DNA of 64,000 nt, from NCBI GenBank assembly GCA_038501195.1, contig JBBPUQ010000001.1:3038001-3102000 (forward strand), given 5' to 3'. Below are positions 13,101-23,764 of this stretch, in pieces (position 1 is the first letter of the stretch; each line of letters opens with the position of its first letter). This DNA comes from Nemania diffusa. Lineage: Eukaryota; Ascomycota; Sordariomycetes; Xylariales; Xylariaceae. A program made the position numbers and the translations under genes. Under the pieces are notes generated by a model that did no database searches, was not told where the DNA came from, and saw only the letters and a program-made list of their open reading frames with translations.

Positions 13101-13449
13101 AATGCCAAGCTAGCACGCTTCCGACTTCTGGTTATCCCCATCTTACCTCATCTTACGTGCCTTAGACACCTGCTTGTCTCAGGCACGGAAACATCTGCTC
13201 ACTCTACATAACCTTGTCTCCGTCTGGTTCTCACTCAGCACCGCCTGGTATAACAACCGTTGGAGTACCCGCCATCCGTCTAAACCAGTATCCTCGGATT
13301 TCCTCTTCTTCAGATATCCAGACGTCTTAGCCTCTCTTACCTCACTCCTAGCCGTCTCTTGTCTGTTTCCGTAGCGCCTTACATCCTGTCTTCTGTCCTC
13401 CGTGGAGCCTTTCACGTATCTAGTGACTGTCGACATATAGACCATCGTG

Positions 13450-15476
13450 ATGAGACATAACTCGTTCACGGGGACGTCTAGTCCCTCTAGAAACAACAAC
13501 AACAAGGCACCCCTCCCGCCATTCCCACGACGGCAGATGCTCGTGCTAGGTACGTGTCTTGACTAGGGCCAAACGAGCGAACGCTTCGACTAACACGAGC
13601 CCTGCCAGCCATCTGCCGAATCTGTGAACCAATTGCGTTCATGGGCATCTTCCCCTATGTGTATTTCATGATAGAGGACTTCCATGTCACCGACGATGCC
13701 CGTAGAATCTCGTTCTATGCTGGCATGGTCACCTCGGCCTTCACTTTTGCGGAGTTCTCGACTGGTCTTCTGTGGGGACGGCTGAGCGACAAGATTGGCA
13801 GGAAGCCGGTGCTCTTGACAGGCTTGGCCGGCACCGCCTTGAGCGTGCTCGTCTTTGGCTTTGCCCCTAATCTCACGGTCGCTCTCCTCGCTCGGGCCAT
13901 TGGTGGCCTTCTGAACGGGTACGGTACCCGTTCATTGTGGCACGAGTCTCCGATGCTAACACGTTATATAGAAATATGGGTGTATTACAGACCACGGTGA
14001 CAGAACTCGTGACGGTCAAGGAGCAACAACGTAGGTCGAGAATTGCCCCCTAATGGCCTAGGAAGGGCAATGACTAAATGAAAGGCAGCTCGTGCTTACA
14101 CCATTATGCCCGTTGTATGGTGTCTAGGGTGAGTTGTCCCTTTTTGCCGCCATTTATCTCTGAGCTGGGCGTGCTAACACGACTTAGATCCATCATTGGA
14201 CCTATGATTGGCGGTGCACTCGCACGACCATGTATCAGCTATCCAAACCTGTTCTCACCGGGCACGATCTGGGACCGGTACCCGTATCTACTCCCAAACC
14301 TCTTCAGCGCCTTCATCGTGCTGATCGGCGTCATCAACGGGCTTCTGTTCCTCGAGGAGACGCATTCCCAGAAGAAGATGGAACGGGATCGTGGGCTAGA
14401 ATTCGGCAATTGGATCCTGGAAAAGTTGGCGCGCTTCAGAAAGTGCGCCGAGCCCCGGGATGAGAAATCGAAGCTCAAGGATCGCGACGATGAGATGCAG
14501 CCCCTCCTCGACCACGACGAGCAGCTCCCGACGTACCGCACAAATGAGAATACGCCAGCCAACTCACCTCGCCTAAAATCCGCATCCGCACCGACAATTA
14601 CCCAAGATGCGCTGGACCTAACCCAAGCCAGAGAGGACGTGGGTGTTGGCTTCTCTCGGACGTTCACTCGACCGGTGGTGCTCAACATCATCTCTTTCGG
14701 TATCCTGGCCTTGTAAGTACTCGTCGTCCGTGTAAGCGACGGAATCCCCAGCTAACCCACGATCCAGCCACACAATGACATTCGATCAACTGTTGCCCGT
14801 GTTTCTAGCAACCGCACCGCCTAAGGACAGGGTGGAGCCGTCTCTTCCCCTGAAATTCGTAGACGGCTTCAACCTCGACTCGAAAACAGTGGGCATCATC
14901 CTCAGCCTGCAAGGAGCATACCAGCTGCTCATCAACATGTTCCTAGTCCCGAAGGTGCTATCGCGCTTCGGGGCCTTGCGGTCATTCCGGTTCATCGTCG
15001 TCGCTTATTTCCTGCTCTATCTGGCCACGCCTTATCTCGTCCTCCTACCCCCGGCGTATCGGATGATCGGACTGGCTGTAGTGCTGGCGTGGAAGTGCAC
15101 GTTTTCCAGCATCGTGTACCCAAGCAACGCCATGCTCACGGCCAACTCGGCCCCTAGCAACCTCGCCCTGGGCACCATCAATGGCGTCGCGGCTTCGACG
15201 GCTAGCCTGTGCCGCGCCTTTGGGCCGACCATCTCGGGCATTCTCTACTCCGTCGGCCTCGCGTCTGGATACTCTGGCTTGGCGTGGTGGGCCAGCGCCC
15301 TCGTTGCGATCGGCGGTGCTGTGGTCGGGCTTCGCATCCCCGACCCTAATGTTCGACCACCTCGACCTTCACCCTCGCCCTCGCATGAGGACCAGATTAA
15401 CATCCACGATCGCGATGTAGAGATTGCCGGGCCAAGCCAACCCTCGAGCCACGCACAAGCGGCTTCACGCTCATGA
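13450..15476 (+). CDS. Major facilitator superfamily transporter, DHA1/ZRZ1-like
   Basis: Predicted polytopic membrane transporter with unknown substrate. Six exons fit GT-AG introns of 53-59 bp: 13450-13549, 13609-13918, 13972-14030, 14089-14128, 14188-14712 and 14768-15476, giving 580 residues. The start follows an in-frame TAG at 13438. A charged, Asn-rich cytosolic N-terminus of about 30 residues leads into TM1. The MFS loop 2-3 motif GRLSDKIGRKP is plain, and RAYTIMPVVWCLGSIIGP corresponds to the TM4-5 region. A long acidic loop of about 100 residues (DEMQPLLDHDEQLP) separates the two six-helix halves. The tail is Pro/Ser-rich. This layout is typical of fungal ZRZ1/YCR023C-like carriers. 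Exon 4 is only 40 nt. The gene is convergent with RIB7. Family is sure; substrate is not. Confidence 0.9.
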
Positions 15477-16421
15477 CAAAATACATAAGATGGGATTCAT
15501 TTCAGCGGTTTTCTTTTTCCTCTAGCAGATTCCCCCGGCGTTTGATAGACTTGGGCCTTGATCTTCCGGCGCGTTTCAGCCTTAATCCCCCTTCCTCCCC
15601 TTACCGGATGCTTGCGGTTCTATTGTCTTAACACCTTTGGATGCGGCTCAGTCTCTTTCATCGAATTTTTTTTTGCTCTATCCCAAACGCGACCGGAGTT
15701 CTTTTGCGCGATACCCTCCTTCGCGTTCAGCGGCCAACCCTGTCGTTTTCGACTTTTCCAGCTTTGGAATGAATGGATTCTGGTTCACGACGTCGTACAT
15801 GCATAGACGGGGCTAGGCAACTGAGCAATATGTATACCTTTATTACGATTCTTGTTTTCACTTGTCTCATTTTTTTATTACTCTTGTTTTTGACATATGC
15901 ATGGATACATTGGATGGAGAACAGGGGCACACATGGGAAACACAAGGAACTACTATGCTATCTTTTTTACCTCTTTTTTACTAATATTCCCTTTTTCGCA
16001 TATCAAGCTCGGAGAGTGCTGGATGCGTGGTATGGATTAGTATGGATAGGCTGAGGGATGCCTGGGTCAAGGATATATTGGGAAGGGAAAGAGTACAGTA
16101 TTAGGAATTCGATATGTCTCTCCTAAGGGTTACTACGAACTGGCGTTGGACAATATCAAAGCATGCTTGCTGGCTACCACTACTTTAGTTAGCTCTGGGC
16201 TCACGGATGGAAGGGTATAAATAAGGATACACTTCGACGCCCTACTTTTCTCCCACGTCCCCCACGTCAGGAACGTGAAACGACTGGCTAATACATCTTA
16301 CTGCATTGGTGCACCATTCAGACAGACAGGGACGAAGATTGCGTACATGTTGCTTTCACTAGACTGTGTTCGTGTGTAGATACAGCATGTTCATATCACT
16401 GGCTCCCACCGTCCAGGCCCG
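15477..16421. other. convergent intergenic region MFS/RIB7
   Basis: This T-rich stretch between two converging genes probably contains both 3' UTRs. A plus-strand frame from about 15830 translates to a hydrophobic Leu/Phe/Ile run, but it follows from T-richness and has no homologue I recognise. No other feature seen. Confidence 0.5.
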
Positions 16422-17285
16422 TCACCGCGCTATTCTCCCGCATAAGACAACATCGTCGCCAAGTGGCACCCACGTGGTATCAGACAGTCTCGCCACTGGC
16501 CTATCAGCGCCCCGTGTCCGCGGCGGGCTCACCGTGACACCCCCTTTGCCGAGCCAGACGGGCGCGATTGTGACGATGACGCTGTCCACTAGGCTCGCAT
16601 TCTCGCCGAGCAGCGAGTTGATGACCTCGCCACCGCCTTCGATCATGACGCTATGGAGACCTTCCTGTCGCACGGCGGACAAGATGGCGCGCCAGTCGAA
16701 GCGGCCGGTTGCGTGCTCCGTGTTCAATGGGATGAACTTGCCCCCTAAGCTCGCTAACAGCCGCCTTTTGTGTGTCGGCAAGTCTTGCCGGAGGGTCACA
16801 ATGTACGGTGCAAGCCCCCTGCCTTCACGAGCTAATCGCATGACCTTGCTCTCGGCGGTGAAATCCCAGCGTAGGTGCGGATCGATGATGATAGGGCGTG
16901 GCTGGTGAGTTGTGATTGCGTCCCCGCTACTGTTCTCATCCTTACTACTACCATCTGTATGATGCGCAACATCAGCAGCGGCAGTAGTAGCCAGCCGGGA
17001 GTTCAGCCCCGGATCGTCCGCAATGGCGGTTCCGACACCGACGCAGATGGCGTCGTGTCGGTTGCGCAGGTAGTGCGTCATAGCCTTAGACTGAGGCCCG
17101 CTCAGCGCGGTGCGGATGCCGGGCCCTAGAGCCAGCGCCGAGTCGAGCGATGTAGCAAACGTGAGGGTTACAAAAGGGAGTGTGGATGGTGACGGTGGTG
17201 ATGTTTCTGGGGACTGGGGAGGAGGTAGGTGAGGCTCGAGACGCTGGCGCTCGGCTTCTGGGAAATGGAGCGGTGCTTCTGCCAT
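16422..17285 (-). CDS. RIB7: 2,5-diamino-6-ribosylamino-pyrimidinone 5'-phosphate reductase
   Basis: NADPH-dependent reductase of riboflavin synthesis. In fungi it reduces the ribosylamino group to ribitylamino before deamination. A single exon of 287 residues opens with ATG at 17285. After a Pro-rich N-terminus of about 35 residues come the RibD C-terminal/DHFR-like fold elements: FVTLTFATSLDSALA at residues 38-52, DAICVGVGTAIADDPGLNSR near 78-97 (substrate/NADPH site, very like yeast Rib7), PRPIIIDPHLRW, and MIEGGGEVINSLL near the C-terminus. Length suits fungal Rib7 (about 240-290). A small Ser/Asp-rich insertion sits around residues 105-120. It is convergent with the MFS gene; no operon-like partner is present. 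Function is confident. Confidence 0.93.
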   Translation of the reverse strand: MAEAPLHFPEAERQRLEPHLPPPQSPETSPPSPSTLPFVTLTFATSLDSALALGPGIRTALSGPQSKAMTHYLRNRHDAICVGVGTAIADDPGLNSRLATTAAADVAHHTDGSSKDENSSGDAITTHQPRPIIIDPHLRWDFTAESKVMRLAREGRGLAPYIVTLRQDLPTHKRRLLASLGGKFIPLNTEHATGRFDWRAILSAVRQEGLHSVMIEGGGEVINSLLGENASLVDSVIVTIAPVWLGKGGVTVSPPRTRGADRPVARLSDTTWVPLGDDVVLCGRIAR

Positions 17286-19560
17286 TATAGTTCTTGCGCT
17301 CGCTCAGAGCCTGTATAATTTTGTCTATTTGATGATTCCGATGGCAATAATAATGTGATGGTAATGAATGTGGTGAGATATCCCTGATTACCTATATAGG
17401 CAATCTATTTAGTTGGAGGACTGCCTCTATTTTGACTCGTAGACAAGAATCAAATACCCGATGTGATTCTTCACTATTACTATTTCTTACATGCACAATC
17501 CACGAACCAGTAGCTTCTCATCCATGTTGCAAATACGTATGTTTGAGTGAGTGACATGAAGCTTTGTAAGTAGTGGATAAGTCAATTAACCTACTTACAC
17601 CGATTGACTATGGAGTATCTAACCTCCAATGCTCGTGATTGCGGTGGGGGCGAGCAAAACGGCCACAATTTTTGAGGCTCAGTCAGCGGTCTTAGTACTC
17701 TGTATCTAAAATCTATCTACCTAGTTACATACGCCCGACCTCACTGAGTAGGACAAATATCAAAACAACTGGAATTACAGAAATGTTTATGAATTATACT
17801 TATGAATAATAAAACTATAGGTACCTATACTGTATGCTTAAGCCACTAATTCCAATGGTTCGGACAGTGCAGTAGGTACCCTCTCCCTACGGCTTAAGAT
17901 TACGTAGGAAGAGAAATTTCAAGACTAACTCGGAAGCCGCCGTTAGTGTTTGTGTTTAAATTGCTGGAACCATCTAGTATTAACAGGTGGAATAAACCCA
18001 CTATCTTCGCATACTAGTACCTCATCAATTGGCTATTTTCCTTTTAAGTTTTCCCTGTTTTTTTGCTCCTTTGTTGATGTGTGTGTTTTTTTTTTTTTTG
18101 ACAGCGTGATACTTTTTCTCAGCTATGTATGTAACCATTCATTCACCGGCTGGGCGTGATCGGATCTAATAATAAGTTGGTCCATTCCGCCCCGGTTTGC
18201 TTCGTACCCAACCCAAAGATGTCGATTCGAAGGTAGCGAATAAATCAAGGCTGTAAATAAGTACCTTTTTACGGAATATTCCCGAGAAACATCGGTCGCG
18301 GTGGGTCTTACGTCAGATCATGACTGCAGAGTCGAATATCCACTATATCGAAGGATAGCATCGAAGAAGTCGGACCCGCATACTTACAGAGTACATAGCA
18401 CAATAAAACCGCACAAAGCCCGGATCTGTATGGGATGCCGGGCCTGCAAAGACGCGCGTGGTTTTGTCAATCTTTACCCCGCGAGGCTGCTTTTGGCGCG
18501 CAGATACCACCCAGGTATGCAGATATGCAGGTAGGTAGGTATTCTGTAAGAGTTATGTAGGTATGTATGTTACTTTACCTCACCCCGGCTATACATAAAA
18601 CGGTATCACGTGGGGGGTGTGCTCTTAGCATACCTTATGTGGTACTATGCCGCTGTTCGGTAAGTATTATACATACATATATTATACATACATATACCTA
18701 TATAGAGTACAAGGGAAGTATTATGGCTTCAAAGGTTCGTCCCTTGTCGGAGCGTCGGGTCTTGGTCCACATCCTTATCAAACCAAGGTATGTTCTTACT
18801 TCATGATAGATGAGAAAAACACTATGATTAGATTTGTGGTGTATGGTGAAACTAGCCGATGAAGATATAGATGCACACATGAACAGGTGCGGGTTTGTGG
18901 TACCTAATTGGTCTCTCATCTTAGCCTGCATTTGTTTAAGAGGTATAGAGTAGACATCACCTATTTTAGTGGAAGATGGAAATGGACCAAGCATTTCTAC
19001 TACTAAGACAGGTACCTAGCTCAATCCCTAAATCCCTTATGTCCTATTACACAACATGCAGGTTGAAACAAAGAAACATTCAAACTCTAATAGGTACCTA
19101 CTTACCTATGTAGATATGCGTACATACACACTAAGAAAAAGGTTTAATTAGCTAAGCCAGTGAGGCCTCTCGGTCCCCTTTGCAATTCCAAATACCTACA
19201 TGTATCTAGCACCCGATCAAACCCTTAAAAACCCTTAAGCCAAGGCGTGGGTACATATTACAGAGTACGCAGTATGCTGTAGCCAAGGGGTCCATCGGCC
19301 GGTCTATCATCTTATCCACGCGGCCAATTTTGCTCCGCCACAAAGCCAAAGTCCGTGTTAGTGCCTGCGAAGTACATAGGTATGGTTGGTAGCCGTGTGT
19401 CAAAGCCGTTTTACATGCCAAAGAAAGCGAAACCTTTGCAACGCCCCTCAAACACGTAATCCCATTCCCATCGCCGTGCCTGCATCCGAGCCTATTTGTC
19501 CTTGTATCTGTCTGTGTCTGTCTGTGGCTTTCTCCCTGCGCACGCGCACGTGAGCCTAGG
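17286..19560. other. intergenic region RIB7/CYSTM gene
   Basis: This stretch should hold the RIB7 promoter at its left edge. The rest has short TACC/GTAG words (18530-18570, 19085-19105) and T-rich patches (about 18085-18102). No exon-like frame, tRNA or other gene was supported. Confidence 0.5.
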
Positions 19561-19972
19561 TAGGTACCTACTCTCTGTACCTTGCTTCCGGCAGAGGCGG
19601 GTTCGTCGAGTCCTGTTTCCCTCACTTCCCTACCAATTCTTCGCACCTCTTCCAAGACATCCAGACCAGTCCGCAATCCACAAACGCAACAACTGTGTAC
19701 GACATCACCGGCGCAAATCAAGGCTCGGCACTCATCGTCCATCTATCCGATCCAGCGACGCAGCAGTAGCAGCGATTCGCTCACCGACCGCATCTCACCG
19801 CCTCCATCAATCAATCGATCTAGCCATCTACCCGCACATCTACTACTGCACGCCGGCCCATCCGGTCGAGCTCCCGAAGACCTCTCCAACTGCCTAACTT
19901 CTCAGCTTCCCAAGCAACAATCCCACTCCTCTCATCCGAGCAGCCGCGCGCGCGCACCCCGCCGCTAGCACA
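19561..19972 (+). promoter_or_regulatory. leader/promoter of the CYSTM gene
   Basis: A C-rich, T-containing leader of about 400 bp follows a self-complementary cctaggtaggtacctac word at about 19555-19572. It has the pyrimidine-rich character common in fungal 5' leaders and no convincing coding exon. The transcription start cannot be placed from sequence alone. Confidence 0.3.
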
Positions 19973-20332
19973 ATGTCTCGCAAGTACGACGATCCGCCCG
20001 CGTACCAGGGAAGCCCCGGCCCGATGGTGCCGCAACCCGCGTACTACCAGCAGCAGCAGCAGCAGCAACCGTTCGGCGGGGACCCGAACTACCCCGGGTA
20101 CGCGCCGGGCCCGAGCATGGGATACTACCAGCAGCAGCCGCCACCGCCGCACCAGGGAGGCTTCTACCCGCCCCAGCAGCAGGGTCCCGGCTACTACCCG
20201 CCGCAGCAGGGTTACTACCCGCCCCAGCAGGGCGGCTACTACCAGGATAGGGGTGGTGGTGCCGCCGGTGGCTGTCTGGGCGCGCTGCTCGGCACGCTCG
20301 CGTGCTGCTGCTGCCTGGATCTGCTGTTCTAA
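19973..20332 (+). CDS. Cysteine-rich transmembrane module (CYSTM) small protein
   Basis: Small tail-anchored-type protein of 119 residues in one exon. The first about 90 residues are Pro/Gln/Tyr/Gly-rich and low in complexity, with short poly-Gln runs and repeated YYPPQQ units. The C-terminal about 22 residues form the CYSTM module: [20 protein letters not shown], with four consecutive Cys and an acidic residue before the final hydrophobic residues, as in yeast YDL012C/YBR016W. CYSTM proteins associate with membranes (often plasma membrane) and have been linked to stress tolerance and metal handling; the exact role is unknown. The ATG sits after a long leader, and the context caaATGTC is acceptable. 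It is convergent with the FAD monooxygenase. Identification rests on the C-terminal module. Confidence 0.85.
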   Translation: MSRKYDDPPAYQGSPGPMVPQPAYYQQQQQQQPFGGDPNYPGYAPGPSMGYYQQQPPPPHQGGFYPPQQQGPGYYPPQQGYYPPQQGGYYQDRGGGAAGGCLGALLGTLACCCCLDLLF

Positions 20333-20927
20333 GCCAGTTCCCGGCGCGGTGTTACCGCTGCAAGCGCGATGCGAGGCTAGGGCGGGTGGAGAGTAATACA
20401 TGGGTGGGGTGGAAAGGGCGTGGACATTGGAAATGTCCCCACGAGGAACGTGTTCTCTACTCGAGGGAACGTGGCGGGTGGCGCGGGGTGGGAATGAAGT
20501 CAACGGAAGAGGGGACACGTGCATATAGGCTATTTGGATCCGAGAGGCGTCCCGCGAGCCGGGTTCTTTGGCGACTTTCGGGGCCTGGCGCGGTTGCATA
20601 CAGGCGCAACGCCCGGCGGTCTTGAAGAGGCACATACTGCATTTCGATCGTTCGAGACGGGGCCAGACGGAGGGGTTCATTCGGCGATTTGGTTTGGCGT
20701 TCAGGTCCGGAAATCCTATCATACTAGGCTCCTTTGTAATAGCATCAAACTTGCCACGTAGTTTTTCACTGGCAACTCTACGACATGACGATAACCTGTT
20801 TCAATAGAGGTAGAGAATTCATATATTCTACTGCTATAATCCACCGTGGCGTGCCTTTCTAATAACCAGATACTATGTGTAATGTATGTTGTATCGTAGT
20901 AAAATATATGAACCTAGCTGGTGTACA
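20333..20927. other. convergent intergenic region
   Basis: It lies between the CYSTM stop and the monooxygenase stop and must carry both 3' UTRs. GC-rich at the left, AT-rich toward 20800-20927. Longer frames on both strands are non-repetitive but unrecognised and are probably spurious. Confidence 0.45.
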
Positions 20928-22372
20928 TCATGTAGCGACCCCATTAGCGACCCCATTCGTCTTCTCGGCAGCTAAGCTCGAGTATAATTCCGCGAATTTC
21001 TCCTGTGCCTCTGCGACGCAGTCGTGCGAGTAGATCATCTTCTGCACGTCGGGGCTTACCCACTTATCCGGCACCGCGTTGCCCTTCGTCCGCGACTCGG
21101 CGAACTGGCGATCGCGCTCCTCCTTCGCCTTGCCCTCGCCCAGGTGCAGCGTGCGCCCCGAGAACGCGGCCATGTCGACGAGGCTGTACGTGCGGTCTTT
21201 GCGCAGCAGTTCGTAGACCTTGAGCGAGCGCGATAGCGCTTCCCTGTCGATCTTTCCGTCTGTGACGGGGACTGCGCTGACGCACTCGGCTACTACGGCG
21301 GCATCTTCGATGGCCATGGTGGCGCCCTGGCCGAGATGCGGCAGGGTTGGGTGGCAGGCGTCGCCGATGAGGGTCACGCCGCCGAGCGTCCAGCTCTCTA
21401 GGGGCTTGTGTGAGCGCAGTCTCCATTCGCACACTTCGCCCTCGGGGACGAGGTTCAGCATGCGCAATACGAGAGGACAGAAATCTCCGTATACTTTCAA
21501 CATGGCGCTCTTGTCGCCTCGTGTGGTGTAGGTTACGCTGGGCGCTGCGGCGAAGTTGCTGTCGGGCTGGCAAGTCGATAGGTTGTAGATGGTCTTGTTG
21601 CTAATCGGATACGCCACGATGTGCCGCTTCTCGCCAATCCACCGCAGCGCGCAATCCGAGTCTAACAGCTCGATCATCTCAGGGTCGTGCTCCATCTCGG
21701 CCCGTGTCAACATGATACGGTAGGCGGCCTGCCCCGTGTCTTCGACTTCCGCCGAGCTGTTAATTGACCTGAGTAGGGCCGTCCGTACAGCGGATTTGAT
21801 GCCGTCCGCCGCGAGCAGGACGTCGGTTTCCACATCGTGTGCCTCGCCATTGCGCGGTTGTACTGTGAATACTACTTTATCAGGCCCGAAACTCTTGACA
21901 CTCTCTAATGCAGTCGAGAAATGGAAAGTGATGGCTGGTTCCTTTTGGCATCCTTCGAAGAGACTGCCGGCTAGGGATGCCCGATGACCGACGCAGTGCG
22001 CATAGCCATACATCTCGGCAATGTCTGGCATCTGAACGAGAGACAATTCCTTGTTTGTAGAACCCTCGCGGATGCTCGAGGACGTGATTATCGTCGCCTC
22101 GGCGTGGATCTTAGCCCAACACCCCCAGCGATCTAGGACACGGGCCAGATTAGGAGCCAACTGGATACCTGCGCCAACAAAGCCCAGATTCGACGCGGTT
22201 TCGTATACGTCGATTTTCTTGAAGCCCTTTTTCGCAAAGGCCAAGGCGCAGGCTAGGCCGCCCATGCCTACACAGGAAATATTGTTAGTCCCAGAGATGT
22301 TTTTATGAGGATTACGCCAAAACTCTTACCTGCGCCAATTACGGATATGCGTAAGTCTTTTACGTCTGCCAT
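20928..22372 (-). CDS. FAD-dependent monooxygenase, salicylate-hydroxylase-like
   Basis: Class A flavoprotein aromatic hydroxylase family; substrate unknown. Two exons, 22372-22330 and 22267-20928, are joined by a 62-bp GT-AG intron and give 460 residues. The join restores the FAD dinucleotide-binding motif: VIGAGMGGLACALA at residues 11-24 (GxGxxG), split by the intron after the first Gly base. Other family marks are the DG motif DVLLAADGIKSAVR near residue 170 and the GD motif LIGDACHPTLPHLGQG near residue 315, which binds the FAD ribityl chain. No signal peptide. Length matches fungal salicylate/6-hydroxynicotinate-type monooxygenases (about 420-460). Neighbours do not suggest a pathway. 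It could act on phenolics or on a secondary metabolite. Family is certain, substrate is not. Confidence 0.92.
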
Positions 22373-23689
22373 GATAGTATGTCAAGTCCTGTGATCACAG
22401 GAGGAGACCAACAATATGGAGTGAGTGTCACGCAAGCCCCTATTTCAAGGGACAGGACAGGCAATGATTACGGTCGCCGGTCAACAGGGAACGTCGACCT
22501 CGGATCACTGAAAGAAGCATCACGGACAATAAAAACGCCCGAATAGAACTTGGTAGCAGACAGAAATATAGAGGCGGTCATCTCTGGGAGTCATGTGGGG
22601 GTGAATAGACACCGGTTAATGAGGGGGTTCAATTAGCACCGGCAATGCTCGCGAGTTACAGTCGATTGGCTAGGAGAATCATTTTGCCTGTGAGTACGAG
22701 GCCCCCGGACAAGTCTGACGTAAAGAGCAACATAATTGGGGAAATTGGGAATGGGGTAAGGGTCCCCGAGGTTTTTTATTCTTACGTTAGATAGTGGCTG
22801 CATACCTGGGAAGAGATATGAACCCGGTCGATGGATGCTTGACAGGTCAATCATGCCGCCGACGGTAAAGAGGACGGGAGGGTTTGAGGGACGCGAGTAA
22901 TGAGCCTCTTCACGTGTTGTGCTACAAGTATAAGGTAGGTACTCTCTCGATACCGTAGTGATGAGGTATGGGGGAATGGGGGAGGGATTGGGGGTGAGGG
23001 GCACTAGAACAGGGGGTAGGGGGCCCCATTAACTACCTAGGTAGGTAATTAGGTAGCTTGACCGTATCTACCTACATCTTAATAACTTGAATCAGTCTTA
23101 GATTCCCGTTGATGAACTTGAAGTAAATACCCGCAATCCTAGTACTCTAGAAAAGGTCAAATTACAAGGAAATCCAAAGTATATATAAATTAGGTAGGTA
23201 AGCTTCTTATAGATCTGATAAGTTTCTTGAGTGGCGCGGCAAAATACATTCGTGTATCACTCCTCCGTATTTAATCTATCTCAATCTCTAAAATAGCTGG
23301 AGATCATCAAGTATGTTTCGGAGAGAATATATAACCTCCATAGGGCTCTTATGCGTTGGTACCTCTGCTTCCGAGTACGTCTACAACCACATCCCCGAAA
23401 GAATCGCGATAGAAATCAAAAACAGAGCACAGCATCAGTAGCATTATATACAAATGACAAAAAATATTAACATAACTCATAGTACGCAGTGTACATTTAA
23501 AATCTCATTGCCCTATCATAATTAGCACAAACGAGGGCCAATTAGGTATTCGCCGGGCAAATAAATACCTAAACTTCAACCTTTGTCTTATCGATAAGCA
23601 TCGCTGACAATGAATAGACCATACCGTTTGTTTAACCGTTGCATAAACGTCTTGATACCCAGAGTGTCTCAATAATATCTACATCATCT
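22373..23689. other. divergent intergenic region, monooxygenase/FTS-like gene
   Basis: It contains promoters of two divergently transcribed genes. A self-complementary ctacctaggtag word at about 23033-23046 belongs to the TACC/GTAG family. The part 23150-23600 is AT-rich, with a TATA-like tatataaat at about 23181. One minus-strand frame of 123 codons (22633-23004) has no recognisable motif and is not reported as a gene. Confidence 0.45.
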
Positions 23690-23733
23690 ACTCCTCTTCC
23701 TCTCTCTCGTCCTCGTCCTTCTCTTTTTCATAT
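23690..23733 (+). promoter_or_regulatory. CT-rich leader tract before the FTS-like gene
   Basis: An almost pure CT run (ctcctcttcctctctctcg followed by tcctcgtccttctcttttt) ends about 30 bp before the start codon at 23765. It is typical of fungal core promoter/leader pyrimidine tracts. Function is inferred from position. Confidence 0.4.
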
Positions 23734-23764
23734 CTCTGTGAAATATATTGTTTCACAACGCAGA

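Noticed and set aside
15773..16054. Hydrophobic 93-codon frame after the MFS gene
   Set aside because: T-rich 3' UTR DNA translates to Phe/Leu by composition alone; no homologue is recognised.
19820..20722. Minus-strand frame of 300 codons over the CYSTM gene
   Set aside because: It is antisense to the GC-rich CYSTM coding sequence and gives Arg/Val/Leu-rich low-complexity translation; the plus-strand CYSTM module is specific.
21064..21573. Minus-strand alternative frame of 169 codons inside the monooxygenase
   Set aside because: It is an Arg-rich shadow of the FAD monooxygenase, whose own frame carries the GD motif.
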